Assembly (NCBI RefSeq): GCF_000009985.1
Contig: NC_007626.1
Coordinates: 1,698,745 to 1,762,744 of the forward strand
Length of the DNA: 64,000 nt
DNA from: Paramagnetospirillum magneticum AMB-1
GTDB taxonomy: Bacteria > Pseudomonadota > Alphaproteobacteria > Rhodospirillales > Magnetospirillaceae
Direction of reading: 5' to 3'
The notes under the pieces are model-generated. The model was not told the DNA's origin and ran no database searches. It saw only the letters and a program-made list of their open reading frames with translations. This document shows, piece after piece, positions 17,857 to 25,739 of the stretch (the stretch's first letter is position 1; every line of letters begins with the position of its first letter). A program made the position numbers and the translations under genes.

Positions 17857-17992
17857 GGGCCTGGGAATCTCCGGTAAATCAGGGTGGCCGGACGTTAGCA
17901 TCCGGGCACCGACGGTGCAAGCGGGGGGAGACTTGATCTTTCCCCCCACTCGGCGCATCAAGAGGAATGCTCACCTCTGCCGTCCACATCCC

Positions 17993-18694
17993 ATGACCTC
18001 CATCGCCTACCAGCTTCAGCGTGCCCCCGTCGGCGTGGTCCTGGTGGACGGCGAGGGGAGGGTGAGCGCGGCCAATGCCCTGGCGCGCCGGTTGCTGGAG
18101 CCGGTGGGGGGCGCCATTATCGGGGCCGATCTGCTGGGCCTGCACCCCGAACCGGCGCGGGCCAAGGTGCAGTGGATGCTTGACGCCGCCCGCGCCCGGC
18201 CGGACGAGCCGGCGGGCATGGCCATGACGCTGCCCTTCGGCACGCTGGTCGCCCGGGTCACCACGGTGGAGGGGCCGGACGGCCCCGGCTGGTGCCTGAT
18301 CTTCCATCTGCCCGACGGCTTCAGCCTTGGGGATGGCCCGTCCCGCCCGGCCTCGGGCGATACGCTGGTCAAGCTGCCGGTGGGCTCGGGCAGCGGCCCG
18401 GCGCTGCTGGACGTGGCGGCGGTGGTCCATCTGGAGGCCGAGGGTCACTACACCCGCGTGCACACCGCCGACGGGGCGCATTTCTGCCGCCTGCCTTTCG
18501 CCCAATTGCTGCGGCGCCTGGATCCGGCGGTGTTCCTGCAGGTTCACCGCCGTCACATCGTCAATCTGGTCCATGCCGAGGCCATCGACCGCAGCGACGG
18601 CCATTGGGCGCTGGTGATGGCCGCCCCCGGCCGTCCGCGGGTGCCGGTGGCCCGCGCCCGGGTGGAACTGGTGCGGCGGCGGCTGGCGGTGTGA
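17993..18694 (+). CDS. PAS-LytTR transcriptional regulator, RcoM-like
   Basis: A 233-residue protein with an N-terminal PAS-like domain (residues about 1-95: RAPVGVVLVDGEGRVSAANA) and a C-terminal LytTR DNA-binding domain (about 135-233, with VVHLEAEGHYTRVHTADG and FLQVHRRHIVNLVHAEAI). This is the architecture of RcoM, the heme-based CO sensor. His51 in GLHPEPARAKV and Met76/Met78 are candidate heme ligands (the known RcoM uses a His and a Met about 30 residues apart). cowN lies downstream, with a LytTR-type repeat between them. Heme binding is inference. ATG 17993 lacks a clear ribosome site, but the domain starts at once. Confidence 0.82.
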   Translation: MTSIAYQLQRAPVGVVLVDGEGRVSAANALARRLLEPVGGAIIGADLLGLHPEPARAKVQWMLDAARARPDEPAGMAMTLPFGTLVARVTTVEGPDGPGWCLIFHLPDGFSLGDGPSRPASGDTLVKLPVGSGSGPALLDVAAVVHLEAEGHYTRVHTADGAHFCRLPFAQLLRRLDPAVFLQVHRRHIVNLVHAEAIDRSDGHWALVMAAPGRPRVPVARARVELVRRRLAV

Positions 18695-18695
18695 T

Positions 18696-18725
18696 GCCGT
18701 TCGTGCGGTCCATTCGACCGTTCGT
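18696..18725 (+). promoter_or_regulatory. LytTR-type direct repeat upstream of cowN
   Basis: GCCGTTCGT (18696-18704) and ACCGTTCGT (18717-18725) are direct repeats 21 bases apart, leaving a 12-base gap. The second fits the published LytTR-site consensus [TA][AC][CA]GTTN[AG][TG] at all nine positions, the first at eight. A weaker CCATTCGAC sits between them. The site lies between the PAS-LytTR stop and cowN, so it is the expected binding site for that regulator. Confidence 0.75.
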
Positions 18726-18808
18726 GCAGACACTGCGCGCTTGAGGCAAGGCCGGTTGCCGTCGGTGGCGGCCATGGCCATGGTGGGGCCAGCGCACAAG
18801 GAGGCACC

Positions 18809-19105
18809 ATGACCGCGACCACCCAGGCCGACCGCTATATCAGCTTTTCCGGCATCGACTGCGACGGCAACGCCAAGATCGTCCTCGAACGGGTGGTGGC
18901 CCTGGTGGCTTTGCCCGAATACGCCAACTGCTTCTGGGACCGCTTCCTGATCCGGCTGGCCGAGGCCGACAAGGTGGGGGCGCGCAAGGCCGACGAGCTG
19001 TGTCTGGCCTGCTCCAACACTTATTACATCGAGGAGCTGTTCGAGGCGGCGGGCGATGAGATGGGGCTGGCGGCGCTGCGGCGGCTGGAAGACGAGTGCT
19101 GCTGA
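18809..19105 (+). CDS. cowN: CowN, protects nitrogenase from carbon monoxide
   Basis: A 98-residue protein starting MTATTQADRYISFSGIDCDGNAKIV, with NCFWDRFLIRLAEAD and ADELCLACSNTYYIEELFE, matching CowN. CowN sustains N2-dependent growth in the presence of CO by shielding nitrogenase. AAGGAGG lies six bases before the ATG. It follows the PAS-LytTR regulator gene and a LytTR-type direct repeat, which suggests induction by CO. Four Cys residues, including the terminal CC, are notable. Confidence 0.92.
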   Translation: MTATTQADRYISFSGIDCDGNAKIVLERVVALVALPEYANCFWDRFLIRLAEADKVGARKADELCLACSNTYYIEELFEAAGDEMGLAALRRLEDECC

Positions 19106-19119
19106 ACCGGGTTTAGGGT

Positions 19120-19599
19120 ATGGTGCGGGCCATGCCCATTCTCGCTCCCGCCGAACTCCTGGCCTCTTTGTCCCGCGACCAGCGTCTGCTGGGTCTCGAC
19201 CTGGGGTCCAAGACCATCGGTCTGGCGTTGTCCGACGTCAGCCGCACCATCGCCACGCCCTTCGACACCATCCGCCGCACCAAGTTCACCCAGGACGCCG
19301 AACTGCTGCTTGCCGTGGTGGACAAGCAGGGCGTGGGCGGTCTGGTCCTCGGCCTGCCGGTGGAGATGGACGGCTTCGAGGGGCCGCGCTGTCAGTCCGT
19401 TCGCTCGTTTGCCGCCAATCTGGCCCGGCTGCGCGACATGCCCATCGCCTATTGGGACGAGCGTCTGTCCACCTCCGCCGTGACCCGCACCCTGCTGGAG
19501 GCGGATTCGTCGCGCAAGCGCCGGGCCGAGGTGGTGGATAAGATGGCCGCCGCCTACATCCTCCAGGGCCTTTTGGACAACCGCTCGGGCTTCGCCTGA
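19120..19599 (+). CDS. ruvX: Putative pre-16S rRNA nuclease / Holliday junction resolvase YqgF
   Basis: A 159-residue RNase H-fold protein with LLGLDLGSKTIGLALSD (catalytic Asp), VLGLPVEMDG and YWDERLSTSAVTR, followed by DKMAAAYILQGLLD with the last Asp. It matches the YqgF/RuvX family, which trims the 5' end of 16S rRNA. Start taken at ATG 19120; ATG 19132 is possible. It is followed by an intergenic palindromic repeat. Confidence 0.95.
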   Translation: MVRAMPILAPAELLASLSRDQRLLGLDLGSKTIGLALSDVSRTIATPFDTIRRTKFTQDAELLLAVVDKQGVGGLVLGLPVEMDGFEGPRCQSVRSFAANLARLRDMPIAYWDERLSTSAVTRTLLEADSSRKRRAEVVDKMAAAYILQGLLDNRSGFA

Positions 19600-19609
19600 G
19601 GCTCCGTCT

Positions 19610-19715
19610 TGTCATCCCGAGCGCATGCGAGGGATCTCCGCCCGAAACAATGGTGCCAATCCTGTTGGACCACAGCAGGAGGAGATCCTTCCTCCCGTTG
19701 GTCGTCAGGATGACA
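19610..19715. repeat. TGTCAT...ATGACA palindromic element, copy 1
   Basis: Begins TGTCATCCCGAGCGCATGCGAG and ends with the inverse GTCAGGATGACA; the inner parts GGGATCTCCGCC and GGAGATCC are also complementary. Related copies lie near 21.55, 35.68, 36.98 and 48.91 kb. All are intergenic and about 87-108 bases long, so this is a dispersed miniature repeat. Confidence 0.75.
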
Positions 19716-19803
19716 GGCTGCTCCGATCACTTGACCAATGTCAGGTCGCCGGGCGACGGCCATGGCTAGGATGCGGTCCGTTCAATGGGGAGGAACGCCC
19801 GCC

Positions 19804-20238
19804 ATGATCCGTCGTCTTGCCTTTGCCCTGTGTCTGGTGGCCTTGCCGGCCGTCGCCGCCGAAGTGACCTGTCCCGACCTGTCCGCCGCCCAGCAGGTGG
19901 GCAATTGCGCCAGCGAGGAGGAGCTGAAATTCGGCTTCACCGGCTATTGCAGCGATAACCAGCGGCTTTATGACAAGGAAGACGGCACCTGCCTGTCCCT
20001 GGACCATTACAAGAAGATCAAGGACGTGGCGCTGTGGGAGGCGGGCGAGTTCCAGGGCTTCCTGCACTGCTCTAAATCCGCCGAGACCATCAAGGCGTCC
20101 AAGCTCAAGCACATGGGGGCGCTGCGCGTCGGCGCCATGACCCGGGTGGTCTGCTCCTACGACAATGGCCTGGATCTCACCTACCGCACCAAGGCGGCCT
20201 GCACCGTCGAGGGCAACAAGGCTGTGTGCAAGGATTGA
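19804..20238 (+). CDS. Secreted Cys-rich protein of unknown function
   Basis: A 144-residue protein with a clear Sec signal peptide (MIRRLAFALCLVALPAVAAE, cleavage after AVAA) and seven Cys in the mature part, suggesting disulphides and a periplasmic location. GGGGAGGAACGCCCGCC precedes ATG 19804; an upstream extension in the same frame would disrupt the signal. No family recognised. It lies between ruvX and aroC, flanked by repeat elements on both sides. Confidence 0.8.
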   Translation: MIRRLAFALCLVALPAVAAEVTCPDLSAAQQVGNCASEEELKFGFTGYCSDNQRLYDKEDGTCLSLDHYKKIKDVALWEAGEFQGFLHCSKSAETIKASKLKHMGALRVGAMTRVVCSYDNGLDLTYRTKAACTVEGNKAVCKD

Positions 20239-20265
20239 GGTCCGGCGGGCGGTTGGACGTCTCAA

Positions 20266-20390
20266 TTCGGGGGCTTTCGCCCCCGATCCCCCAATCGGGA
20301 AGCACGGCTTCCCGAACCCTTCAGCTTTTTAAGCCATTGAAATAAAAAGCTGGAGGTTCGGAGGCTGTGCCTTCGAACGGGTCAGGGCGG
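20266..20390. repeat. Multi-hairpin intergenic element, copy A
   Basis: About 124 bases holding four consecutive hairpins: CGGGGGC/GCCCCCG, TCGGGAAGC/GCTTCCCGA, AGCTTTTTAAG.../AAAAAGCT and a GTTCG-GAGGC.../GCCTTCGAAC stem. A nearly identical copy in inverted orientation lies at 38036-38159. Both follow a gene end (here downstream of the secreted protein and convergent aroC). Confidence 0.8.
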
Positions 20391-20413
20391 TAGCCCTGCG
20401 CTTGCGCCGTCGG

Positions 20414-21502
20414 CTACGAAAGCCGGGGCTGGGCCAGCGATCGCAGCAGGTGGTCGGCCAGGGTGCAGGCCATCATGGCCTCGGCCACCGGCACGGCGCG
20501 GATGGCGACGCAGGGGTCGTGGCGGCCCTTGGTGGAGACCTCCACATTGTTGCCCTTGGCGTCGACGCTCTGCTTGGGCGTCAGGATGGAGGAGGTGGGC
20601 TTGACCGCCAGGCGCACCACCACGTCCTGGCCGGTGGAGATGCCGCCCAGGATGCCGCCGGCATGGTTGGAGAGAAAGCCGACCTGCCCGTCATTGCCCA
20701 TGCGCATCTCGTCGGCGTTCTCCTCGCCGGAGAGGGCGGCGGCGGCGAAGCCGTCGCCGATCTCGACGCCCTTGACGGCGTTGATGCTCATCATGGCCTT
20801 GGCCAGATCGGCGTCCAGCTTGTCATAGACCGGGGCGCCCAGGCCCACCGGCACGCCCGATGCCACCACCTCGACCACGCCGCCGATGGAGGACCCCGAT
20901 TTGCGGATGGTGTCCAGGTACTCTTCCCAGGACTTGGCGGCGGCTCCATCGGGGCACCAGAACGGGTTGTTGCCCAATTCGGCCCAGTCCCAGCGGGACC
21001 GGTCGATGGCGTGCGGTCCCATCTGCACCATGGCGCCACGAATGGAGAGGCCGGGCGCCAGGGCGTCCAGCACCTTGCGGGCGATGGCGCCGGCGGCGAC
21101 CCGCATGGCGGTTTCGCGGGCCGATGACCGCCCGCCGCCGCGATAGTCGCGGATGCCGTATTTCTGCTGGTAGACCCAATCGGCGTGGCCGGGACGGTAG
21201 GTGTCCTTGATCTCGCCGTAATCCTTGGAGCGCTGGTCGGTATTTTCGATCAGCAGGCCGATGGAGGTGCCGGTGGTCAGCCCCTCGAACACGCCCGAAA
21301 GGATCTTCACCTCGTCGGGCTCGCGCCGCTGGGTGGTGAAGCGGTTCTGTCCGGGCTTGCGCTGGTCCAGGTAGTGCTGGATATCGGCCTCGGTCAGCGG
21401 GATGCGCGCCGGGACCCCGTCGACCACGCATCCGATCGCCGGCCCGTGGCTTTCGCCGAAGGTGGTGAAGCGGAAAAGATGTCCGAAGCCGTTGCCAGAC
21501 AT
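20414..21502 (-). CDS. aroC: Chorismate synthase
   Basis: AroC makes chorismate from EPSP using reduced FMN, the last common step to aromatic amino acids. The 362-residue protein starts MSGNGFGHLFRFTTFGESHG (signature 1) and contains RPGHADWVYQQKYGIRDYRGGGRSSARET (pieces of signature 2) and the SVDAKGNNVEVSTKGRHDPC end. The 55 bases upstream hold a short repeat of the CAGTCGCCGGGCG type. Confidence 0.98.
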   Translation of the reverse strand: MSGNGFGHLFRFTTFGESHGPAIGCVVDGVPARIPLTEADIQHYLDQRKPGQNRFTTQRREPDEVKILSGVFEGLTTGTSIGLLIENTDQRSKDYGEIKDTYRPGHADWVYQQKYGIRDYRGGGRSSARETAMRVAAGAIARKVLDALAPGLSIRGAMVQMGPHAIDRSRWDWAELGNNPFWCPDGAAAKSWEEYLDTIRKSGSSIGGVVEVVASGVPVGLGAPVYDKLDADLAKAMMSINAVKGVEIGDGFAAAALSGEENADEMRMGNDGQVGFLSNHAGGILGGISTGQDVVVRLAVKPTSSILTPKQSVDAKGNNVEVSTKGRHDPCVAIRAVPVAEAMMACTLADHLLRSLAQPRLS

Positions 21503-21510
21503 TGCTTTTT

Positions 21511-21540
21511 GTCCCTCAGTCGCCGGGCGCGTGCCACCCG
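21511..21540. repeat. CCCTCAGTCGCCGGGCG repeat, short copy
   Basis: GTCCCTCAGTCGCCGGGCG followed by GTGCCACCCGG. The same core occurs at 37936-37997, 41381-41450 and 41487-41520. It abuts the second TGTCAT element, making a mosaic of repeats between aroC and fabI. Confidence 0.55.
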
Positions 21541-21548
21541 GTTTGATC

Positions 21549-21654
21549 TGTCATCCCGACGACCAGCGGAAGGAGGGATCTCGTCCTGGCGCAGCCTTTC
21601 AGAACTGGCCCTGCCGGAGCAGGCGGAGATCCCTCGACTTCGCTCGGGATGACT
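21549..21654. repeat. TGTCAT...ATGAC palindromic element, copy 2
   Basis: Starts TGTCATCCCGACGACC and ends TCGGGATGAC, with GGAGGGATCTCG and GGAGATCCCTCG inside. It lies directly after the fabI stop, between fabI and aroC. Confidence 0.75.
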
Positions 21655-21666
21655 GGAACGTTGGAG

Positions 21667-22485
21667 TCAGTCCTTGGCGACGGTGATGTCGGGGGCGTCC
21701 ACCGCCTTCATGCCGACCACGTGATAGCCGCAATCCACATGATGGGTCTCGCCCGACACGCCCGACGACAGGCCGGACAGCAGGTAAAGGCCGGCGCCGC
21801 CGATGTCTTCCAGGGTGACGTTGCGCTTGAGCGGGCTGTTGTACTCGTTCCACTTCAGGATGTAGCGGAAGTCGCCGATGCCGGACGCCGCCAGAGTCTT
21901 GATGGGACCGGCCGACAGCGAGTTGACGCGGATGCCCTGGCCGCCGAGATCGACGGCGAGATAGCGCACCGAGGCTTCGAGAGCCGCCTTGGCGACGCCC
22001 ATGACGTTGTAATGGGGCATCACGCGCTCGGCGCCGTAATAGGTCAGCGTCAGCAGCGAGCCGCCGTCGGGCATCATGGCCGAGGCCCGGCGCGCCACCG
22101 AGGTGAACGAGAACACCGAGATGTGCATGGAGGTCAGGAAGTTCTGCAAGGACGTGTCGGCATAGCGGCCGCGCAGCTCGTTCTTGTCGGAATAGCCGAT
22201 GGCATGGACCACGAAGTCCAGCTTGCCCCAGCGCTTTTCCAACTCGGCGAAGACGGCGTCGATGGAGGCCTCGTCCGACACGTCGCAGGGCAGCACGATG
22301 TCCGAGCCGACGCTCTGGGCCAGGGGGCGGACCCGCTTTTCCAAGGCCTCGCCCTGATAGGTGAAGGCCAGTTCGGCACCCTGGGCGCGGGCAGCCTGCG
22401 CGATGCCCCAGGCGATGGAGCGATCGTTGGCGACGCCCATGACAAGGCCCTTCTTGCCGGCCATCAGGGGAGCGGGAGCGGTCAT
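21667..22485 (-). CDS. fabI: Enoyl-[acyl-carrier-protein] reductase (NADH)
   Basis: FabI catalyses the last reduction in each fatty-acid elongation cycle. The 272-residue SDR-fold protein has GLVMGVANDRSIAWGIAQ (cofactor-binding start) and the catalytic Tyr/Lys pattern YYGAERVMPHYNVMGVAKAAL, then SLSAGPIKTLAASGI. ATG 22485 is preceded by GAGGA; a longer frame upstream lacks homology. Confidence 0.97.
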   Translation of the reverse strand: MTAPAPLMAGKKGLVMGVANDRSIAWGIAQAARAQGAELAFTYQGEALEKRVRPLAQSVGSDIVLPCDVSDEASIDAVFAELEKRWGKLDFVVHAIGYSDKNELRGRYADTSLQNFLTSMHISVFSFTSVARRASAMMPDGGSLLTLTYYGAERVMPHYNVMGVAKAALEASVRYLAVDLGGQGIRVNSLSAGPIKTLAASGIGDFRYILKWNEYNSPLKRNVTLEDIGGAGLYLLSGLSSGVSGETHHVDCGYHVVGMKAVDAPDITVAKD

Positions 22486-22573
22486 GCGGTCCTCGTTTCG
22501 TGGTGAGCGGATGGGTGGCGCCGAAACGGGCCACGGCTCCCCTACATACACGAAACAGGCCAAGTGGCAAAGG

Positions 22574-23011
22574 CTATCCCAGAATTTCGCCCAGTTCAGA
22601 TTTCTTCGCCTTCTCGCGCTCGAAGGCGCTGAGTTCCGAGCCCAGCGCGTCGCGGATGGAGATCATCCCCACCGGAATGCCGTGATCCACCACCGGAATA
22701 TGCCGGAAGCCGTTGTCGTGCATCATGTGCAGGGCGTGGCCCAGCTTGCGGTCGGCGGTGATGGTGGTGGGATCGGCGGTCATCACCAGGGCCAGGGTGG
22801 TGGTGTCGGGGTTGACCCCCTCGGCCAGGACGCGGAACAGGCAGTCGCGCTCGGTGAAGATCCCCTTGAGCTTGCCGTGGTGGTCGGTGACCATCACCGC
22901 CCCGACCCTGCGGGCCTTCATCTGGCGGGCGGCCTCGCGCACCGTGGCGGCGGCGGGAAGGGTAAGGGCGACCTGGTCGCGGATGACGTCCCTGATCAGT
23001 CGAATGGGCAT
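22574..23011 (-). CDS. CBS-domain pair protein
   Basis: A 145-residue protein made of two CBS motifs (residues about 8-65 and 75-132, with GAVMVTDHHGKLKGIFTERD and FRHIPVVDHGIPVGMISIRD). CBS pairs bind adenine nucleotides and sense energy state. A stand-alone two-CBS protein of this type is common in alphaproteobacteria; the partner is unknown. It lies between fabI and a cold-shock gene on the same strand. Confidence 0.88.
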   Translation of the reverse strand: MPIRLIRDVIRDQVALTLPAAATVREAARQMKARRVGAVMVTDHHGKLKGIFTERDCLFRVLAEGVNPDTTTLALVMTADPTTITADRKLGHALHMMHDNGFRHIPVVDHGIPVGMISIRDALGSELSAFEREKAKKSELGEILG

Positions 23012-23080
23012 GCGAGTCTCCCAACTCTCCCAACGATGGGTTCACTATGAACCTGGAAGGAAGCTTGGGCAATCGGCACG

Positions 23081-23113
23081 AAAAAGGGCGCGGGCCACAA
23101 GGCCGCGCCCCTT
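23081..23113 (-). terminator. Rho-independent terminator of the cold-shock gene
   Basis: On the minus strand a GC-rich stem (AAGGGGCGCGGCC, loop TTGT, GGCCCGCGCCCTT) is followed by TTTTT. It starts 22 bases after the cold-shock gene stop. Confidence 0.88.
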
Positions 23114-23134
23114 CGCGTCGCAGTCTCGAAAGCC

Positions 23135-23344
23135 TTAGAGGGCCTTGAGATTGACCGCGGAGCTCTTACCCTTGCGGGGATCGCGCTCGGTCTCGAAGGA
23201 GAGCTTCTGGCCTTCCTTCAGGTTGCCGATGCCAGCGCGCTCGACGGCAGAGATGTGGACGAAGATGTCGGCCGAGCCATCCTCGGGCTGGATAAAGCCA
23301 TAACCCTTGGTAGCGTTGAACCACTTAACGGTGCCGTTCGGCAT
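23135..23344 (-). CDS. Cold-shock domain protein
   Basis: A 69-residue CspA-type RNA chaperone: MPNGTVKWFNATKGYGFIQ (RNP1 KGYGFI), DIFVHISAV (RNP2), ending GKSSAVNLKAL. ATG 23344 has GGAGG seven bases upstream. The upstream region contains a hairpin (23370-23393) that would sit in the mRNA leader, in keeping with the structured 5' leaders of csp genes. A strong terminator follows. Confidence 0.95.
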   Translation of the reverse strand: MPNGTVKWFNATKGYGFIQPEDGSADIFVHISAVERAGIGNLKEGQKLSFETERDPRKGKSSAVNLKAL

Positions 23345-23369
23345 GAGAACCTCCAAATAACTAGTAGTA

Positions 23370-23393
23370 CCCCGCATGCTCTCATGCGAGGGG
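23370..23393 (-). other. Leader hairpin upstream of the cold-shock gene
   Basis: CCCCGCATG / CATGCG-A-GGGG with a CTCT loop, 26 bases before the start codon and close to the ribosome site. It could be part of a temperature-responsive leader; this is inferred from position alone. Confidence 0.4.
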
Positions 23394-23529
23394 TTCAATC
23401 GTTCGACCGGCGATGACACCTGAAGCGGCGCCGGATTCCCTTGCGGGAATCTGCGGCAGGTAGAAAGACGTTCCCTAGCATGGACCCGCTGCCGGGGGAA
23501 TACAAGGTGAAACAGCCCCGGCGGCCAAT

Positions 23530-23997
23530 TTAGCGCCGGTCAATGGCCTGATAACCCTTGCCAACCCGTTGCAGGGCCTGGGTCGGCGTCTGGATGGTGG
23601 CCCAGCCGTCGATGCGTTCGGAGGTGACGAACACGCTGTCTGAATCGGCGAAGCTCCAGCCGATGGGAGCCCAGCCGCGCGAGGTCCAGCCGGCCACCAG
23701 CAATGGCTGCCCCTTGGCCGAGACCCAGGCCGGAGAATCGATCAGGATGAACAGTTCCGCCCGGCCGTCCTCGTTGAGGTCGATGCGCCCGGCGCGGACC
23801 TGATCGCGGAAAAAGCCGTGGGGGCCGCCAGCATTGTAATAGGCCTTCCACTGGGTGCGCAGCAGCAGGTCGATATCGGGCGTCTCGGCCTCGGGCAGGG
23901 GCTGGAGCGCCACCTGGGCCACCAGACGGCCGAAATCCTGGGCCACGGCGGCCAGCGGCAGGAGCAACAGGGCGAGAAGGGTGAAAATGATGCGCAT
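23530..23997 (-). CDS. Secreted protein of unknown function
   Basis: A 155-residue protein with a signal peptide (MRIIFTLLALLLLPLAAVAQ) and a mature domain containing DLNEDGRAELFILIDSPAW, an FG-GAP/EF-hand-like D-x-N-x-D-G loop seen in proteins that describe calcium-binding or beta-propeller repeats. The rest (GWTSRGWAPIGWSFADSD) is Trp-rich. ATG 23997 is chosen to place the signal at the start; AAGG lies eight bases upstream. Function unknown, periplasmic location predicted. Confidence 0.75.
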   Translation of the reverse strand: MRIIFTLLALLLLPLAAVAQDFGRLVAQVALQPLPEAETPDIDLLLRTQWKAYYNAGGPHGFFRDQVRAGRIDLNEDGRAELFILIDSPAWVSAKGQPLLVAGWTSRGWAPIGWSFADSDSVFVTSERIDGWATIQTPTQALQRVGKGYQAIDRR

Positions 23998-24191
23998 GAT
24001 CGCCTTGCCTGGAATTGTCTGGAGATTACGGGGCATGAGTCCCTGCGTCAATGCTGCGCCGCAAACACATATATTTCTGTGTTAATTGGCGATGCATTTG
24101 GTGTCTGATGCGATATTTTTGTGTTGAATTATCCAGCATCATCGTGCATAACGGCTTTCATGATGTGAAATATTGATGCGAGGACAGCGTC

Positions 24192-24527
24192 ATGAGCTTT
24201 TCCGAGGCCGGCCTGATCGAACTGGAGCCCACCCAGGTCAAGGCATTGCTCGATGCGGGCGAGGCCGTGCTGGTCGACGTGCGCGAGGATGACGAGTTCG
24301 CCGAGGAGCATATCGAAGGCGCGGTCCTGGTCCCCATGAGCGACTTCGAGGTCGAGACCTGGCCCAGCTTTCCCGGGCGCAAGGTCATCATCTCCTGCCT
24401 GGGCGGTGTCCGTTCGGCCGCCGTGGCGCGCAAACTGATCGCCGCCGGGCAGGGCTGGGCCGTTCACCTGAAGGGCGGTCTCAACGCCTGGCGCGATTGC
24501 GGCCTGCCCACCGTGGCCGGCGCCTAG
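24192..24527 (+). CDS. Single-domain rhodanese-like protein
   Basis: A 111-residue rhodanese fold with VLVDVREDDEFAEEHIEGAV and the active-site loop SCLGGVRS (Cys). Such proteins carry or transfer sulfane sulfur. It stands alone with an AT-rich leader (24060-24190) and a terminator downstream. Confidence 0.9.
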   Translation: MSFSEAGLIELEPTQVKALLDAGEAVLVDVREDDEFAEEHIEGAVLVPMSDFEVETWPSFPGRKVIISCLGGVRSAAVARKLIAAGQGWAVHLKGGLNAWRDCGLPTVAGA

Positions 24528-24558
24528 ACTTTTTCTTTCCTCTCTATTCCCCGCCTTG

Positions 24559-24597
24559 ATGGGCGGCCGCAGGACGTGGCCGCCCATTTTCTTTTTC
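24559..24597 (+). terminator. Rho-independent terminator after the rhodanese gene
   Basis: ATGGGCGGCC / GGCCGCCCAT stem with a 9-base loop, followed by TTTCTTTTT on the plus strand. Confidence 0.88.
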
Positions 24598-24691
24598 GGT
24601 CCGAGACGAAAATATTTAGGGTGGCCTGCAATAATTCGCCCCCTCTCGCCCGTCTCCCTTTCAGACATCGCGTTTGATGAAGGAGAGGATC

Positions 24692-25147
24692 ATGAGATTT
24701 TTCCGCAATTGCTGCTCCGGCGAAGGGCATGGACGTCCCGAGGGCAAGGCCGCCCGCGCCTTGTGGTTCGGCGGCCATGCCCTGTTGGGAATCGTGGTGG
24801 TGGTGGTGGTCGCCACGGTGGTCGGCGGGGTGGTGATGATCGCCTGGAACGTCCTGATGCCGGTGGTGTTCCATCTGCCGCCGCTGGAATTCTGGCAGGC
24901 CGTGGCGCTGCTGGTTCTGGTCCGCGTGCTGACCGGCCGCCTGCATCATCGTGGACCCCGGCGGCACAAGGGAGGCGATGAAAAGTGCATGGTGTCGCGT
25001 GGCCTCGGGCGGATCTGCGGAGAGTCGCAGGACTTGCCCCCCCATCCCGATGCCTTCGCCACCTGGTGGTGGGAAGAGGGACAGGCCGCGTTCAAGGCCT
25101 TTCAGGCGCGCAAGGACGGCTCGTCCTCCTTGGCTGATCAGGGCTGA
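24692..25147 (+). CDS. Small two-TM membrane protein paired with an ECF sigma factor
   Basis: A 151-residue protein with an N-terminal CC pair, a first membrane helix near residues 30-60 (LLGIVVVVVVATVVGGVVMI), a second near 68-84 (EFWQAVALLVLVRVLTG) and a basic then acidic C-terminal tail (FATWWWEEGQAAFKAFQAR). AAGGAGAGG precedes ATG 24692. It ends six bases before an ECF sigma gene on the same strand, so it may be its regulator or target; it does not show a recognised anti-sigma (ZAS) motif. Confidence 0.75.
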   Translation: MRFFRNCCSGEGHGRPEGKAARALWFGGHALLGIVVVVVVATVVGGVVMIAWNVLMPVVFHLPPLEFWQAVALLVLVRVLTGRLHHRGPRRHKGGDEKCMVSRGLGRICGESQDLPPHPDAFATWWWEEGQAAFKAFQARKDGSSSLADQG

Positions 25148-25153
25148 TCGGCA

Positions 25154-25669
25154 ATGACCGGGCCGCACCCTTCCTCAGGCGACCGGCTGGCGGCGACCCT
25201 CGATCGCGATCGGGGGAAGCTGCTGGGCTTCGTGCGCGGGCGGATGGGTGGCGGACTGCAGGACCAGGATCCCGAGGACATTCTGTCCGATGTGGTCCTG
25301 GGCCTGCTGGAACGGGCGGATCTGCTGGCCGAGGTGGAAAATCTCACCGCCTATCTGCTGACCGCCATGGTCAACCGGGTCCGCGACCTGTTCCGCCGCC
25401 GCCGGGATCTGCCCATGCCCGAGGCGATGCCGGCCGAGCCCAGCCAGCCCGCCGGGGTGGAGGAGCGTCTGGAGCTGACCCGGGCCCTGTCGCTGCTGTC
25501 CACGGCGGAACAGGCGGTGTGGCTGGCGGTGGAGATGGAGGGTTTCGCTTTCGTCGAGTTGGCCGAAGCCTGGGGCGAACCCCTGGGCACCTTGCTGTCG
25601 CGCAAGAGCCGGGCCACCCGGCGGCTGCGCAAGGCCCTTGAGGAGACGCCTTCCGGGACAGGGGGATGA
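25154..25669 (+). CDS. ECF-type RNA polymerase sigma factor
   Basis: A 171-residue sigma-70 relative: region 2 (LLGFVRGRMGGGLQDQDPEDILSDVV, then YLLTAMVNRVRDLFRRRR) and region 4 (LELTRALSLLSTAEQAVWLAVEMEGF, then helix-turn-helix LGTLLSRKSRATRRLRKAL). Region 1.1 and most of region 3 are missing, as in the ECF group. It is six bases downstream of a small membrane protein gene, a likely cotranscribed partner. Confidence 0.88.
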   Translation: MTGPHPSSGDRLAATLDRDRGKLLGFVRGRMGGGLQDQDPEDILSDVVLGLLERADLLAEVENLTAYLLTAMVNRVRDLFRRRRDLPMPEAMPAEPSQPAGVEERLELTRALSLLSTAEQAVWLAVEMEGFAFVELAEAWGEPLGTLLSRKSRATRRLRKALEETPSGTGG

Positions 25670-25739
25670 AGGGCGGCCTGCTGGACGCGGGCGTCCTTTT
25701 TCTCTTTAATTCAGGGGCAGTGGAAAAGAGAGAGTGATT

